Source: Paraphaeosphaeria minitans
Lineage: Eukaryota; Ascomycota; Dothideomycetes; Pleosporales; Didymosphaeriaceae
Direction of reading: 5' to 3'
Length of the DNA stretch: 64,000 nt
NCBI GenBank assembly: GCA_015832175.1
Contig: WJXW01000015.1
Span: forward strand, 124,001 to 188,000
In this document: positions 1 to 11,300 of the stretch, piece after piece
Numbering within the stretch: the first letter of the stretch is position 1
Layout: every line of letters starts with the position of its first letter
Notes under the pieces: model-generated
Databases searched by the model: none
What the model was told of the DNA's origin: nothing
What the model saw: the letters and a program-made list of their open reading frames with translations, nothing else
Made by a program: the position numbers and the translations under genes

Positions 1-2
1 GC

Positions 3-1361
3 ACCGTCGCGCTGTCGGTGGCAGAGGTAGAAGCAGGCCTGCTTCCCATGGAGCAGAGACTGCGGAAGCAGACGATAGCGTTCTGGGTGTCGATCCACAA
101 GCTGGGCCAGTCGCATCCCCACTGGATGCTCAAGCGGCAACGACTGTGCACGAAGCATCGATCGCCGCTCATGAGGGTGGCGGAGATGTGTGCAGATGTC
201 CCGATAGATACAGTAAGCGAAGTCAAGCCGTACGCGTGTCCGCCGTGGGTAGCGCGGCCGGAAGTGGTGATCTGCGAAGACGAAGAGCAGGCGCGAGCCG
301 CTGTCGAGGAGTACCAGCCAGGACGAGTAGACTTGTACGTGGACGCATCAGTGAGGAATGGCAGAGCGGGCATCGGGGTGTATGCCAGGCCGTCGCAGGT
401 GTGCATCTCGAAGACGGTAGCAAGCTCCGAGCAAGCGGACGCGCACCTCACAGAGCTCCTAGCAATCAGTGAAGCAGCCAACTGGCCGTGGGGCCCGTCG
501 TGCGTAGCGCTCGACGGCGACGGTCATCCCGTGCCGGCATCGAGCATCCGCATCTTCTCCGACTCGCAGTCGGCACTACTGTCGGTGAAGAGCTGGAGAG
601 CGAGTGCGTGTCAAGAGGTGGTGGCAGAGCTCGTCAAGAAACTGCGCATGGTCAATGTCGCATTGCACTGGATCCAGGGACATGCAGGAGTCGAAGGAAA
701 CGAGCAGGCAGACAGGCTGGCCAAGGCAGCGACGAGAAAAGAGAGCGAGCCGCCGCCGCAGCGAGATGGCGTGCCATGGTATCTAGCACGGATAGCACTG
801 AAGAGAGCCGAGGTGATAGAGGGACCACCTCCACCGAAGTGGGCCGAGACGGGCAGGTTCACGCGGAAGATCGATGCGGCGTTTCACACAGGCAAGTCGG
901 CAGAGATGTACCAGCAATTGAACAGCACCGAGGCGGTCAGCACCGAGGCGGCCATACTCACGCAGTTACGGACGGGCAAGACGTTCCTCAACGAGTACCT
1001 GCACAAGATCACAGCGGCAGATACGGCAGCGTGCGACTGTGGGAGCATAGAATCGACAGCACACTTTCTCTTCGCATGCAGGCGATGGAGGCAGCAAAGG
1101 GCGAAGCTGCGACAGCAGCACAGAAAACGATTCGGAGATCTGTCGTACGCGCTGGGAGGGTACTCGAACAGGCAAGAGGGCGGGGAGGGCATCGACGGAC
1201 CGATGGCGCGGTGGGAGGCAGACATGGAGGCAGTCAGGGCGACGATCGAGTTTGCAAAGAGCACGGGGCGTCTACAGCCACACGAAAGGCATGTAGAGAC
1301 CAGAGACGAAGCAGAAGCAGAAGAGCGGAGGCAGCTGAGGATTCCCTCTGCTGCCTCGTGA
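3..1361 (+). CDS. LINE ORF2 C-terminus: RNase H plus CCHC-like domain (5' partial)
   Basis: The frame is open from base 3, so this is the end of a longer polyprotein. Counting from the GTG at 18, a type I RNase H domain spans about residues 103-240 with all four catalytic acids: D109 in YVDASVRNG, E146 in LTELLAI, D182 in FSDSQSALL and D232 in GNEQADRLAK. About 110 residues later comes CDCGSIESTAHFLFAC, the Cys/His element found at the end of Tad and I-like ORF2. RNase H would remove RNA from the cDNA hybrid during target-primed reverse transcription. No stop or frameshift is seen, so this copy's tail looks functional, unlike the homologous domain of the LINE at 7-12 kb. Confidence 0.85.
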   Translation, partial: TVALSVAEVEAGLLPMEQRLRKQTIAFWVSIHKLGQSHPHWMLKRQRLCTKHRSPLMRVAEMCADVPIDTVSEVKPYACPPWVARPEVVICEDEEQARAAVEEYQPGRVDLYVDASVRNGRAGIGVYARPSQVCISKTVASSEQADAHLTELLAISEAANWPWGPSCVALDGDGHPVPASSIRIFSDSQSALLSVKSWRASACQEVVAELVKKLRMVNVALHWIQGHAGVEGNEQADRLAKAATRKESEPPPQRDGVPWYLARIALKRAEVIEGPPPPKWAETGRFTRKIDAAFHTGKSAEMYQQLNSTEAVSTEAAILTQLRTGKTFLNEYLHKITAADTAACDCGSIESTAHFLFACRRWRQQRAKLRQQHRKRFGDLSYALGGYSNRQEGGEGIDGPMARWEADMEAVRATIEFAKSTGRLQPHERHVETRDEAEAEERRQLRIPSAAS

Positions 1362-1649
1362 GCGTAGAACGGCGAGCTGTCTACATACGCGCCTCGGCCA
1401 GTGCGCTGCCGATTAAGAAGCGCACGACGCCGGACTTGCCCTGCGGACGCGAGGCCTCGAAAAGCTGCACGGCTTGCCGTATACGGTACTGTATCACTTT
1501 CTTTCTATTTCCTTTGTTGAGCCTGGAGTTAGGTATCGGACGAGCAGGTCTCATGGTTGGCTTCTGAACTGGAGCAGACGTAGCGGAGCAGAGTGTACAT
1601 AGCTGGCGCATCGTAACGGCCATACCCACTGGGTGCATGGCCATAATAG

Positions 1650-1681
<32 letters not shown>
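1650..1681 (+). repeat. (AC)n microsatellite at LINE-A 3' end
   Basis: About 16 AC/CA dinucleotides directly follow the LINE 3' untranslated region. The position suggests it is the element's own simple-repeat tail. Confidence 0.85.
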
Positions 1682-1682
<1 letters not shown>

Positions 1683-1735
1683 AGATGTTTCGAAATGCGT
1701 TGATAGTGAATGGAAGAAGTACATGTGGCACAGCT
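1682..1735 (+). repeat. Dispersed ~55-bp repeat, copy 1
   Basis: The sequence from GTAGATGTTTCGAAATGCG to ACATGTGGCACA recurs with about 85 percent identity at 4766-4822. It lies between the LINE tail and a 493-bp insertion. Copy 2 lies just left of the Fot1-like element. It may be the old flank of a duplicated locus. Confidence 0.6.
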
Positions 1736-1738
1736 CAC

Positions 1739-2231
1739 GATATTGTGTCAAAGATAACACTGTGGCGCAGCGCTAAACCCCGCTTTAGGATCGGGCAATG
1801 GAGGAAACGGACAGCTGAGGAACCGGAGCATCCACAGGGTGTCAAGATGGAAAGAGGCACATTCAGCAAATAGAACATTTCGTAGAACATAAATGTAGCA
1901 CAATTTGCACACTTCTATTCATCTAGGCTGGGATTTGTAAGTCCGCAATAACCGGAACGTAGCGTTAACAGGTCTCACCCCCCCCCCCCCCCAAGACCCG
2001 CGCTTGCCCATGTGTTCTGTGTCTTGCGAACGGGCTCGATGGTGCCAAACCAGCTCCCTACCAGGCTAAACTGTGGAGCTGGTTTTTATGGGTTGGCTTG
2101 CAAATCCGCGCAGGGTAGTCGGCACATGTTCCCTTGGTTGAACGTGGTGGGCCCTGAGTGGTTTCCACCGGCGCGGTACTCCAGTAATTGTAGGACTGGA
2201 TTGGCCCTCGAATGTGCTACCGCCTAGGCAC
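1739..2231. mobile_element. ~493-bp insertion bounded by 14-bp direct repeats
   Basis: GTGGCACAGCTCAC occurs at 1725-1738 and again at 2232-2245, so the 493 bp between looks like an insertion with a 14-bp target duplication. A variable, longish duplication suggests LINE-machinery (SINE-like) integration. The insert carries a run of 15 C at 1978-1992 and no convincing ORF. I saw no clear tRNA A/B box, so the class is unassigned. Confidence 0.5.
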
Positions 2232-2343
2232 GTGGCACAGCTCACTCAGCATATAGACTTGAAGTGTCCCCGCATTCACATGTAAACTGCTTCGATCAAT
2301 TACTTCCTTGAGCTTCAGCAAGTTCTCTGCATCAACGTTCGCA

Positions 2344-4353
2344 ATGGCCATAAAGAAAAACAGGAAAAAACAGCAGCCGGCTGCCACCTCGGAGCCTCTA
2401 TTGGAAGAGCAGTCCATGGCGTTGACTTCTAGTTCACAATCCATAGCTTTCCAGCCCACAACCTCGTTAGACATCCCGTTTCTGTTCACTTTCGGCTCTT
2501 GTATATATAACTAATTGTGGTCCGCAGTCCTTACACAAGCGGTCCTGTCGCACTTCGTATCGGCCCTGAAAATAAAACGTACTACGTCCCGCAAGACTAC
2601 TTGAAAAGTCTAGATTCAATCACCTCTTGCCGTTCCTGGGACGGATATATACATTTACCTGATGTGGACGAAAGTACCGGTCATGTACTGGTTCACTACC
2701 TTCACACTGGTCTTGACCAAACGCTCAACGGCAATGAAATGTCTCTGGTCCCGGTAGCAATTACCGAATTCAAGAGAGCCGTTTTAGCCTACACAGCGGC
2801 GAACAAATATGGCCTATTTGACCTGCAGCAACTGGCAAAGCACAAAATCGAATGCTTTGGCGCCGAGATAAACATCTTTGACGTCGTTGAAGCCATCAAG
2901 GGTTTTTCTTTAATTTCCTGTGTAATGACCCTTGGTTCCACAACTACCTAGGTGGGAAAGCCATAGCTGCGTTTGAAGAAGATCACACGGTATTCGCAGG
3001 GGATAACTTCTTCGATCGCATTGACGATGTAACTCTGGCCAAGGTTATGGCAAAATGCGTGGTGGAGCTTTACAACAACAAGGTCTCGCGCATGCACAAC
3101 ACAGAGAAGGAGCCCGTTCCAGGGGTTTCTGAAGAGTGTACTCCTGACATCCAAGACTCATCTGTCGAAGAAGCTCAGGTGCAAGAGGCCTTTACCATCG
3201 AAAATACTCCTGCAGAAGAGTGTTCAGCCCCAGATCTGTCTACAGAACAGTATCCTACTCAAGATTATCCCATTAGTGACCTTCCTGTCGAGGAATCTAC
3301 CATTCAAGAGGCCTCCATCGAAGAGCATGCAACTGCCGAAGAATGTCCACCCGAAACCAATGAATGGGGCTTCTTTTTAGGCAATGCTATTGGCAAGAAG
3401 AAGAGCAAGAAGGGGAAGAAGTGCGCCATTGAAGAGATGGAGGACGAGCCCAAGGTTGATGAGCTGCCCATCCCTGCTGCCGAGCCTGTGCTGTCAGCCG
3501 ATAATGACTGGGGCACTTTCACGATCGGTAGCAAGATGGGCAAGAATGGCAAGAAGGGCGCCATTGAAGAGATCGAGGACGAGCCCAAGAGTGATGAGCT
3601 GCCCATTCCGGCTCCCGAGCCTGCGCCGCCAGCGGATGATGACTGGGGTACTTTCGCGTTCGGTAGCACGAAGGGCAAGAAGAAGAAAAGTAAGAAGTGC
3701 GCGAAAGGGCCAGGAATTGAAGAGCCGTCGCCACCGCCTCCAGAACCTGAGCCAGAGCCGGCTCTAGCTGAGGAGATGAAGGATGACGGCTGGGATAGTT
3801 GGACACTCCGTATGAAGGAGATTGAAAAGCGCTATTTCCTGTCGCACTTGATGCGCCCAAAGAGGAGCCCACCGTCGAACCTCTAGCGCCCAAGGCTGTG
3901 GCAGAAGAGAAGCAAGCCGAAGATTGGTCAAACTACACCTCGAAGGGTGTCGAAGAAGTTGCTGTTCCTGAGCCCGAGCCTGAACCAGTAAATGGGAAGG
4001 ATGAGGGCGGTGAGCGGGGGTTTAGTTCCAAGTGGGATCGACGGGTCAACAAGAAGAAGGGTAAAAGTGCGGAGCCCAAACCCGCACCTGTCGTTGACGC
4101 CATGACCATAATGCAAAATACGGATGGTACGGTCGTTGGCACCGGCAATACGGATCGTAGAGCAGAGTTAGATCAGCCCATCGAGGATGATGGCGAGATA
4201 TGCCCCGTTCGCGCCAAGCATTTGCTTGGAGACGAGTGGAAGAACTGCAGACAATGCCGGGTAATGCTGCGCCAGGTTGCTATCCAACTTGCCCGTGCGG
4301 ACCCTGCAGATGAGGATGGATATATGGTAGTGGACCAGGTGTTGATGAAGTAG
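2344..4353 (+). CDS. BTB/POZ-domain protein with acidic/lysine repeat tail (two unresolved frame breaks)
   Basis: Start is the ATG at 2344. Exon 1 (2344-2465) joins exon 2 at 2528 across a 62-bp GT-AG intron with CTAAT 12 bp before the acceptor, keeping frame. The BTB fold is recognisable in YYVPQDYLKSL, WDGYIHLPDVDE and VHYLHTG, ending near LAKVMAKCVVELYNN. The tail is acidic, with three imperfect repeats of the type (N/D)DWGTF...G, KKGKK, IEE(M/I)EDEPK and DELPIPA. Two frame changes exist. Near 2902-2951 either a T5 run slipped, since the alternative frame reads NDPWFHNYLGGKA, or a 50-bp GT-AG intron is removed. Near 3810-3862 either a frameshift occurred or a 53-bp GTATGA-AG intron is removed; both intron options keep frame. 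BTB domains mediate dimerisation or Cullin-3 adaptor binding; no partner is inferred. It could be a recent pseudogene. Confidence 0.65.
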
Positions 4354-4765
4354 CTGTAAAGAGATATCGATCTGCTTGCCTGGGGCGGCTTGCTACATGT
4401 CTCCAGCCTTCTATATTTCTAATTTGTGATGAATGTAATCTAGTTCACGGTATCATGGGTAATTGCATGGCGCATGTCTGATGTGTAGGAAAGTCCAAGC
4501 TTAATACAAATGATAGGCGGACCTGGTTAGTCACAGAACTTAATTGACCGTGTGATGGTCCTGGGCTTGTAAGAGGAGTACTCGTTGAATTGCTTCTGGA
4601 GTAGATGACAAGGTAAAAGCAACGTAGCTGAGCTCTAGTGATTTGATATCGTGTGGCCGGGAAAGCTTTCATAATCAATGTGGTACGCTAGTGAAAATGA
4701 TTTAGCACATTGATGTCGCTACTGCTAGCAGTGAGGATGGCTGACCCGCACCGGCAAAGACCATT
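4354..4765. other. Intergenic, no gene seen
   Basis: Moderately AT-rich sequence after the BTB gene. Short ORFs here have no recognisable motif. The dispersed repeat copy starts at 4766. Confidence 0.5.
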
Positions 4766-4822
4766 GTAGATGTTCCGAAATACGTCGATAGTGCATGGGT
4801 AGAGGTACATGTGCCACAACAC
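4766..4822 (+). repeat. Dispersed ~55-bp repeat, copy 2
   Basis: Matches 1682-1735 (GTAGATGTT-CGAAAT-CGT-GATAGTG... then GTACATGTG). It ends about 40 bp before the left end of the Fot1-like element. Confidence 0.6.
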
Positions 4823-4859
4823 ATCCTACGCCACATCTTAAGCCACAGGTGCCACCCCT

Positions 4860-6631
4860 GCGAACGCTAAGACCCCACCAGCTTTTCGTGACGCGCGACC
4901 TACCAACCACCATGTCTCAACCAACAGCTGCTCGATCATCCTACAACGAAGCAGATATGCTCCTTGCTATATCAAGTCTAGATAAGCACCAAATAAAAAG
5001 TGTCCGGAACGCTGCATCTATATACAATATCCCTCGATCTACGTTCCAGACTCGACGCGCTGGAATTACTACGCAACGCGATTGCGAGCCTAATTCAAAG
5101 AAGCTCACAAAGCTAGAAGAGGAGGTGATTACTAGGCATATACTCGACCTAGATTCGCACCGCCTACCCTAGGTGCTGTTCGAGATATGGCAAATAGACT
5201 GCTTGCTGAGCGCGGCGCTAGCCAGGTGGGCGAGAAGTGGCCGCGCAACTTTGTCAAGCGGACAGACAGCCTTACCACACGTTTCAATCGACGCTACGAT
5301 CGACAGAGAGCTCTATGTGAGGATCCTGAGGCAATTAGGGCCTAGTTCGACCTTATAGCGCACACGAAAGCTGCCTATGGAATCTACGATGAGGATACCT
5401 ACAACTTCGATGAGACTGGCTTTATGATGGGCAGGATATCAGCTCAGCTTGTTGTCACAGGCTCAGAGCGACGAGGCAGACCAAAAGCGATACAGTCAGG
5501 CGATCGTGAGTGGGTTACCGCAATTCAAGGAATCAACGCTGCTGGCTGGGCTATCCCACCCTTTATCATCTTTGCTGGCCAATATCACCTCTCTGCCTGG
5601 TACAAGGATAATGATATACCACGCGAATGGGCTTTCGCTATCAGCGATAATGGCTGGACAACAAATGAGCTTAGAGTAGAGTGGCTAAGGCATACAGCAG
5701 AGCGTAGGGTAGGCGCGCGCCAGCTGCTTATACTTGATGGCCATGAGAGCCACAACTCGCTCGAATCTCAAGCACTCTGCAAGGAGAATAATATCTATAC
5801 TCTCTGCATGCCTTCACATTCGTCGCACCTCCTGCAGCCACTTGACGTTGGCTGCTTCTCGCCGTTGAAGCGCGCATACAGCCGCCAAATTGAGGGCCTG
5901 ATTCGCGATCACATCAACCATATCACCAAGCTAGAGTTCCTACCGGCCTTCTACGCAGCCTACAAGCAGTCTATTATAAAGGAGAATATCTGCGCAAGCT
6001 TTCAAGGCGCTGGCCTAGTACCGCATGATCCTGATAGGGTGATAGCGAAGCTTGATGTGAAGCTTCGTACGCAGCCGCCTGCGCCAGAGACTACCCTCTG
6101 GGAAGCTCGAACACCAAGCAACGCGCGAGAGCTAGAGGCTTAATCAACATTAATACGCGATAGGATACAGAGGCATAAAAGCTCATCACCTGCTTCTATT
6201 ATATTGCAGCGCTTGATCAGCTTAAAAAAGGTGCTAAGGTGATGGTGTATTCAGCTACGCTAATGCGTGAACGGATTGCAAGGCTTGAGAAGGCAAATGA
6301 AGCTGCTATAACGCGTAAAAATCGCAAGAAGAAGCGAATCCAGCAGCAAGGCACCCTAACAAAGGCAGAGGAGAGGAAATTATCGCTCAAGGGGAGGTTG
6401 AGCAGCAGCTTAAGGGGGAAACGCGTCAAGGTAAGGCGCGATCAGGTACCAGTCGGCAGGCTTCCGCGCGCTGTAGGCGCTGTAGGGAGACTGGCCATAA
6501 CTCGCGAACACGTAAGAAGGATACTATAGATGCAGCTTAATCTAGCATAATACGTATATTCTATTATTTTAACTTGTTGTCGAGATAGATTACCATAAAG
6601 TGGTGAGGAGTTGGTGGGGTGCGCCGCTCGC
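4860..6631 (+). mobile_element. Decayed Fot1/pogo-type DNA transposon
   Basis: Imperfect terminal inverted repeats are visible: left 4860-4884 (GCGAACG, then ACCCCACCAGCT) and right 6609-6631 (complement of GCGAGCG, then ACCCCACCAACT). They enclose a transposase-like gene broken in several places. A TA target duplication is not clear. Element length (about 1.77 kb) fits Fot1-like elements. Confidence 0.6.
4912..6540 (+). pseudogene. Fot1/pogo transposase, inactivated
   Basis: The ATG at 4912 begins an N-terminal helix-turn-helix region (MLLAISSLDKHQIKSVRNAA, then the STFQTRR turn). The DDE core is clear from YNFDETGF (about 5400) through ILDGHESHNS to SHLLQPLDVGCF, the three catalytic Asp positions of the family. 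A C-terminal zinc knuckle (CRRCRETGHNSRT) ends at TAA 6538. Breaks: a 1-nt shift near 5170, a TAG at 5343 (a Trp codon changed by G to A is likely), a TAA at 6141 (Gln codon by C to T is likely), and shifts near 6207 and 6380. The stop changes are transitions of the RIP type. Nothing suggests activity. Confidence 0.8.
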
Positions 6632-6791
6632 TTGCCAGGTACGTTACCCTGCGACATATGGTGTTGGTCAGCTCGTCACGCGGAGTGGCTCGGCACGCGC
6701 ACAGACACGTTAGGTATGATCAGCTGGCAAGACACAGTACCCCACTTCTGTCGCCACACAACCGACCACTCGCACCACTGCAACTCCTCAG

Positions 6792-6938
6792 CAGCTACGC
6801 TACAAAGAGCACGTAGTCCGAGCTGGAAAGAGGGGATTGAAGGCAGCTCTTGCACTGAAACGCATAAAAGGACTGAACCCGCAGACAGCCCGGACCCTCT
6901 TCACGTCAAAGGTTGCGCCAGTAATCGACTATGCCTCG
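6792..6938 (+). pseudogene. Short LINE ORF2 fragment (RT thumb region)
   Basis: Read in the frame of base 6801, this stretch encodes LRYKEHVVRAGKRGL and later TLFTSKVAPVIDYAS, aligning with LRYKQHMARAATRGL and QLFNATVAPAMDYAS of the neighbouring LINE at about 10612-10752. It is therefore about 150 bp from the post-RT region of another LINE copy, lying just in front of the next LINE's ORF1. It has no start and ends abruptly. Confidence 0.65.
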
Positions 6939-6997
6939 CCGAGAAGTCGATAAGACGCCGCGGAGATACACGGAAAACTTGGTGGATCGAATCGTTG

Positions 6998-8317
6998 ATG
7001 GAATCGGAGGTAAATAGCGCGTCTCCGACGCGTCGGTCGGGTCGAGCCCGAACCAAAACACCGAAAGCAGCCGAATTATCGAGCGCCAGCGCGCAAGGCG
7101 AAAACAACGAAATCGACCAAGACTATCTCATGGAAATTGAAACGGAGGCTCCAGGAGCCCCTCGAGCGGTACGGACGCGAGCGATACCGGGTGCAACGAT
7201 CAGAAAGGGAAATGGTGTTGACAAGGGCAAAAATGCGACCACCAAAGACACATTGGCAGTCATACTGGCTATGATGGAAGAACTGAGAAGGGGCAATACA
7301 GAACTTAAAGCGACGGTAGGAGAACTCATGAACAGCAATGCAGCACTCCGAGCGACGGTAGAGAAATTGACAGCAGAGCTTTCACACGTAAAGGCCCAGC
7401 TGGTGGAAACGAAGGCACAGGCAGAAGCGCTAGCCAACAATCTAGAGACACAGCTATCCAGAATGCAGGTGGCCTCCGATGGCTCACCTACGTACGCCGA
7501 TATTGTACGCACGCCCCCAGACAGCCAACCGAGTAACCTACGCACCATCTCCGGTACCACGATACCATCGGCAATAACGGACACCATATACTGCACGATA
7601 GACACATCTAGAGTCGAGGAGAGGAACAAGGCAGAGGCGCAATTGGGCGCCGTTAGACAGGCGATCGAGAAGCAGATCCGGGAGATAGAAGGACAAGAAA
7701 CATGGCGATGCGCGGCAGTGACAAGGGACCCAAAGAACACCGACCGAATCAGAATCAAATGCAGGGACGAAACCGAACTTCACAAAGTAAAGGAAGCAGC
7801 ACAGAAAACAGCAGTGAGGGGGGTCCGCGTACTGCGCGACCAACTCTACCCGGTCAAAGTGAACAACGCCAATAGGACAGCGATCCTCGATGAAAAGGGT
7901 GACCTCCGACCAGAGGTGATGCGAACGTTGGGCGAGGAAAACGAGGTTCAGATAGCAAAGATAGACTGGCTAAGTCGCAAGGACAACAGGAAGGCGTATG
8001 GGTCGATGGTGATCCATGTCACCAGAGGAAGCGATGCTGCCCGGTTACTCCGGGAGGAATACTTCCACGTAGCGGGAGAATCAGCGTACACAAGACCGTT
8101 CCAACCTAGAACCGGGCCAGTACAATGCTACAAGTGCCAACGTATCGGACACAAGGCCTTCTCGTGTGATAAGCCCCAGATCTGTGCAAAGTGCGCCGCT
8201 ACGGGACACCACCACAGCGAGTGCGAGGCAACGATCCTTAAATGCGTACCGTGCGGCGGACCACACGAGTCCTTCTCCAGAAACTGTCGCGTGCTCTACC
8301 CAGCCCACCATGAATAG
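6998..8317 (+). CDS. LINE-B ORF1: gag-like RNA-binding protein
   Basis: The ATG at 6998 gives 439 residues; the frame is open further upstream but without LINE-like sequence. A coiled-coil-like stretch lies at about residues 75-160 (heptad-like ELRRGNTELKATVGELMNSN). After a region resembling an RRM-type nucleic-acid-binding fold come three Cys/His knuckles: CYKCQRIGHKAFSC, CAKCAATGHHHSEC and CVPCGGPHESFSRNC. This is the usual architecture of Tad/I-clade ORF1, which coats element RNA and acts as a chaperone. Its TAG stop overlaps the ORF2 start codon by 8 nt. Confidence 0.85.
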   Translation: MESEVNSASPTRRSGRARTKTPKAAELSSASAQGENNEIDQDYLMEIETEAPGAPRAVRTRAIPGATIRKGNGVDKGKNATTKDTLAVILAMMEELRRGNTELKATVGELMNSNAALRATVEKLTAELSHVKAQLVETKAQAEALANNLETQLSRMQVASDGSPTYADIVRTPPDSQPSNLRTISGTTIPSAITDTIYCTIDTSRVEERNKAEAQLGAVRQAIEKQIREIEGQETWRCAAVTRDPKNTDRIRIKCRDETELHKVKEAAQKTAVRGVRVLRDQLYPVKVNNANRTAILDEKGDLRPEVMRTLGEENEVQIAKIDWLSRKDNRKAYGSMVIHVTRGSDAARLLREEYFHVAGESAYTRPFQPRTGPVQCYKCQRIGHKAFSCDKPQICAKCAATGHHHSECEATILKCVPCGGPHESFSRNCRVLYPAHHE

Positions 8318-11300
8318 AACGCTTCAGGTTTACCAATTAAACGTCGGGAAACGCAGCATGGTGCAACACAGCATCATGAATGACGAACAACTCCGAGACT
8401 TCAGTGTAATCGCCTTATCAGAACCGCACGGATGGAAAAACAACGAGGGATCTCTAGTCACCACCCCAAACTCAAACGTGCACTGGACGAAGTACACACC
8501 TACAGCCGAAGCAGACGGTAGATGGCCCATACGGAGCATGATGTGGATCCGAAAAGACATCGAATCCGAGCAAATTCCGGTACCCTCTGCGGACCTCACG
8601 GCAGCTGTGCTACGATTGCACGATCGAGCGGTACTGGTGGTATCGGTATATGTCGAGGTGGTCAGGCCACAGGCACTAAGGGAGGCGGTAGACAACATCC
8701 GAAACGCGGTGTGCGAGACCCGAAATCGCATACGCACAAGAACAGACATCATCCTAGCAGGAGACTTCAACCGACACGACCAACTCTGGGGTGGCGACGA
8801 CATATCTGCGACAAGACAGGGAGAGGCTGATCCGATCATCGCCCTGATGGAAGAATATGGTTTGCACAGTATGCTCCCCCGCGGCACGAAAACGTGGAGC
8901 AACGGCAGGGAGGAGAGCACGATCGATCTGATGCTAGCGTCGGATGAATTAGCCACCACCGCTATTAAATGCAGGCTACATGACACGGAGCACGGCTCGG
9001 ACCACAGAGCAATTGAGACGCGGTTCGACGTTGACACACCCGAACGAAGTACAGAAGGAAGGCTGCTGCTGAAAAATGCGCCGTGGAAGGAAATTCGAGA
9101 TAGAATCGCTGCCACACTCCAACCAATGCCGGAGGGTGGAGACACACAACAGCAAACAGACAGGCTATTGGGAGTAGTGGTGGAGGCGATCCACAAGCTG
9201 ACCCCGAAGGCCAAACCGTCACCGTACGCTAAGAGATGGTGGACGGGGGATCTAACACAGCTCCGCAGGACGTATACATATTGGAGAAACAGAGCGAGAG
9301 CAGAGAGGCGAGTCGGTGTCGTTACGCCTGAGGTGGAACGACACGCCAAACAAGCAGCAAAAGATTTCCATGATGCAGCGCGGCGGCAGAGGAAGGCACA
9401 CTGGGACGACTTCCTGGCCGACGACGCAAACATCTGGAAAGCGGCGAAGTACCTAAACCCAGATGCTAACACCATGTTCGACAAAGTGCCTCAGTTAGTC
9501 AGAGTTGATCACACGACAACGGAAAGCAAGCCGGAACAAGCAAAAGAGCTTTTGTCTGCCTTCTTTCCCCCACTGCCCGCGGTTATCGAGGAGGAAACCG
9601 GAGGACGCAGAGGAGAACGAATCACCTTCACGCCCCGACTGTCTCTCGAGGAGATTGAGCGGTGTGTCTTTGCAGCTAAACCGTGGAAAGCACCAGGCGA
9701 CGACGGACTCCCGGCCATAGTGTGGAAGCAACTTTGGCCAGTAGTGAAGAAGAGGGTGCTCACCCTCTTTCAGACCTCGCTTGATGAGGGAAAACTGCCC
9801 AGCCAGTGGAGAAACGCGAGAATCATACCCCTCAAGAAGCCAGGCAAGGAAGATTACACAACAGCAAAGCGTGGAGGCCAATATCCCTGCTCTCAACACT
9901 GGGCAAGGTGCTGGAAGCGGTTGTGACGGAGAGAATAATCATACCTAGCAGAACGACACGGTCTGCTCCCGACGAACCACTTTGGGGGCAGAAAGAAACG
10001 CTCAACAGAACAAGCGCTGGTGCTGCTCCAAGAGCATATATACAACGCCTGGAGATCTAGAAAGGTGGTGAGCCTGATCAGCTTCGATGTTAAAGGTGCA
10101 TACAACGGGGTATGCAAGGAAAGGCTGGTGCAAAGACTAGAAGCCAGGAGCGTCCCACCCACCCTGGTGCGGTGGATCGACGCCTTCTGCTCGGAGCGAA
10201 CGGCCACGATCTCGGTAAATGGCTACACATCGGAACAGCAATCGCTGCCACAGGCGGGCCTCCCGCAAGGATCACCGCTCTCGCCGATCCTGTTTCTTTT
10301 CTTCAACGCAGACCTGGTGCAACGGAAGATCGACGCCAATGGGGGCGCAATTGCGTTCATAGACGACTACAGTGCATGGACCGTGGGACCATCGGCAGAC
10401 GCCAATTACGACAGTCTCCGAACCATCATCAAGGAAGCCGAGAGATGGGAGAGCCGGAGCGGGGCTACGTTCGAGGTAGAAAAGATCATGTTGATCCACT
10501 TCACCAGGAACAAAGCTCTGACAAGCACAGCCCCGATATCCATCAAGGGCCAAACAGTAACGCCGACCACTGAGGCCAAGCTCCTGGGGGTCGTCATGGA
10601 TGCAGAACTCCGCTACAAACAACACATGGCCAGAGCAGCCACAAGAGGCCTTCGGGCAGCCATGGCACTGAACCGGCTACGCATGGTCTCTCCATCGACA
10701 GCACGACAGCTCTTCAACGCAACGGTGGCGCCAGCAATGGACTACGCGTCAAATGTCTGGATGCACGCATGCGGGCGGCTACCTACGGCCGCCATCAACA
10801 GAGCGCAGAGAATTGGGGCGCAAGCCATCGTTGGCTGTTTCCGGACGGTAGCCACAGCGGTGGCGGAGGCGGAAGCGCACGTTCAACCGATCAACGAGCG
10901 ACCACGCTGAGGGCAATCAAGTTCTGGTTCGACATCCACACCCTACCAGACTCGAACCCGCTCGCAAGGATCAAGACCAAGACGTTCCGTCGCTTCAACT
11001 CACCTTTGCAAAAGACAGCACAACGGCTCCAAGAGACGGGCGCGGAAAGGATCGAAACCATCATACCATATGCAGTAAGCCCATGGAACTCGCGCATAAC
11101 CACAGTCATCAAAGCGGACAGCACAGAAGCAGCAGAAGCCGCAGATCGCGATCAAGGCATTCGGATTGCCACCAGCACTTCGGTGAGAAACGGCCTGGTC
11201 GGCTGTGGAGGAGCAATAGAAGACACAAGCGAGGCCTCCGGAGAGGACAGGGAACCTGTTACCTTCTCCAAGACCCTCGGACCGAGAACAGAACAAAACC

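Larger units (their letters stand above)
1..1681 (+). mobile_element. 3' part of Tad/I-type LINE (LINE-A), cut by window edge
   Basis: The window opens inside ORF2 of a non-LTR retrotransposon. The coding part ends at 1361, is followed by about 290 bp of 3' untranslated sequence, and stops in an (AC)n tract at 1650-1681. A simple-repeat tail fits fungal Tad-clade elements, and two other LINE ends in this window also stop in simple repeats. Only the RNase H and C-terminal Cys/His part is visible; endonuclease and reverse transcriptase would lie upstream of base 1. Confidence 0.85.

Noticed and set aside
488..1567. A 359-codon ORF overlapping the RNase H frame
   Set aside because: It is the +1 shadow of the LINE ORF2; the composition is Arg-rich nonsense and all motifs lie in the other frame.
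8330..9484. A 384-codon antisense ORF in the LINE endonuclease region
   Set aside because: Antisense to well-supported coding sequence and without any domain pattern.
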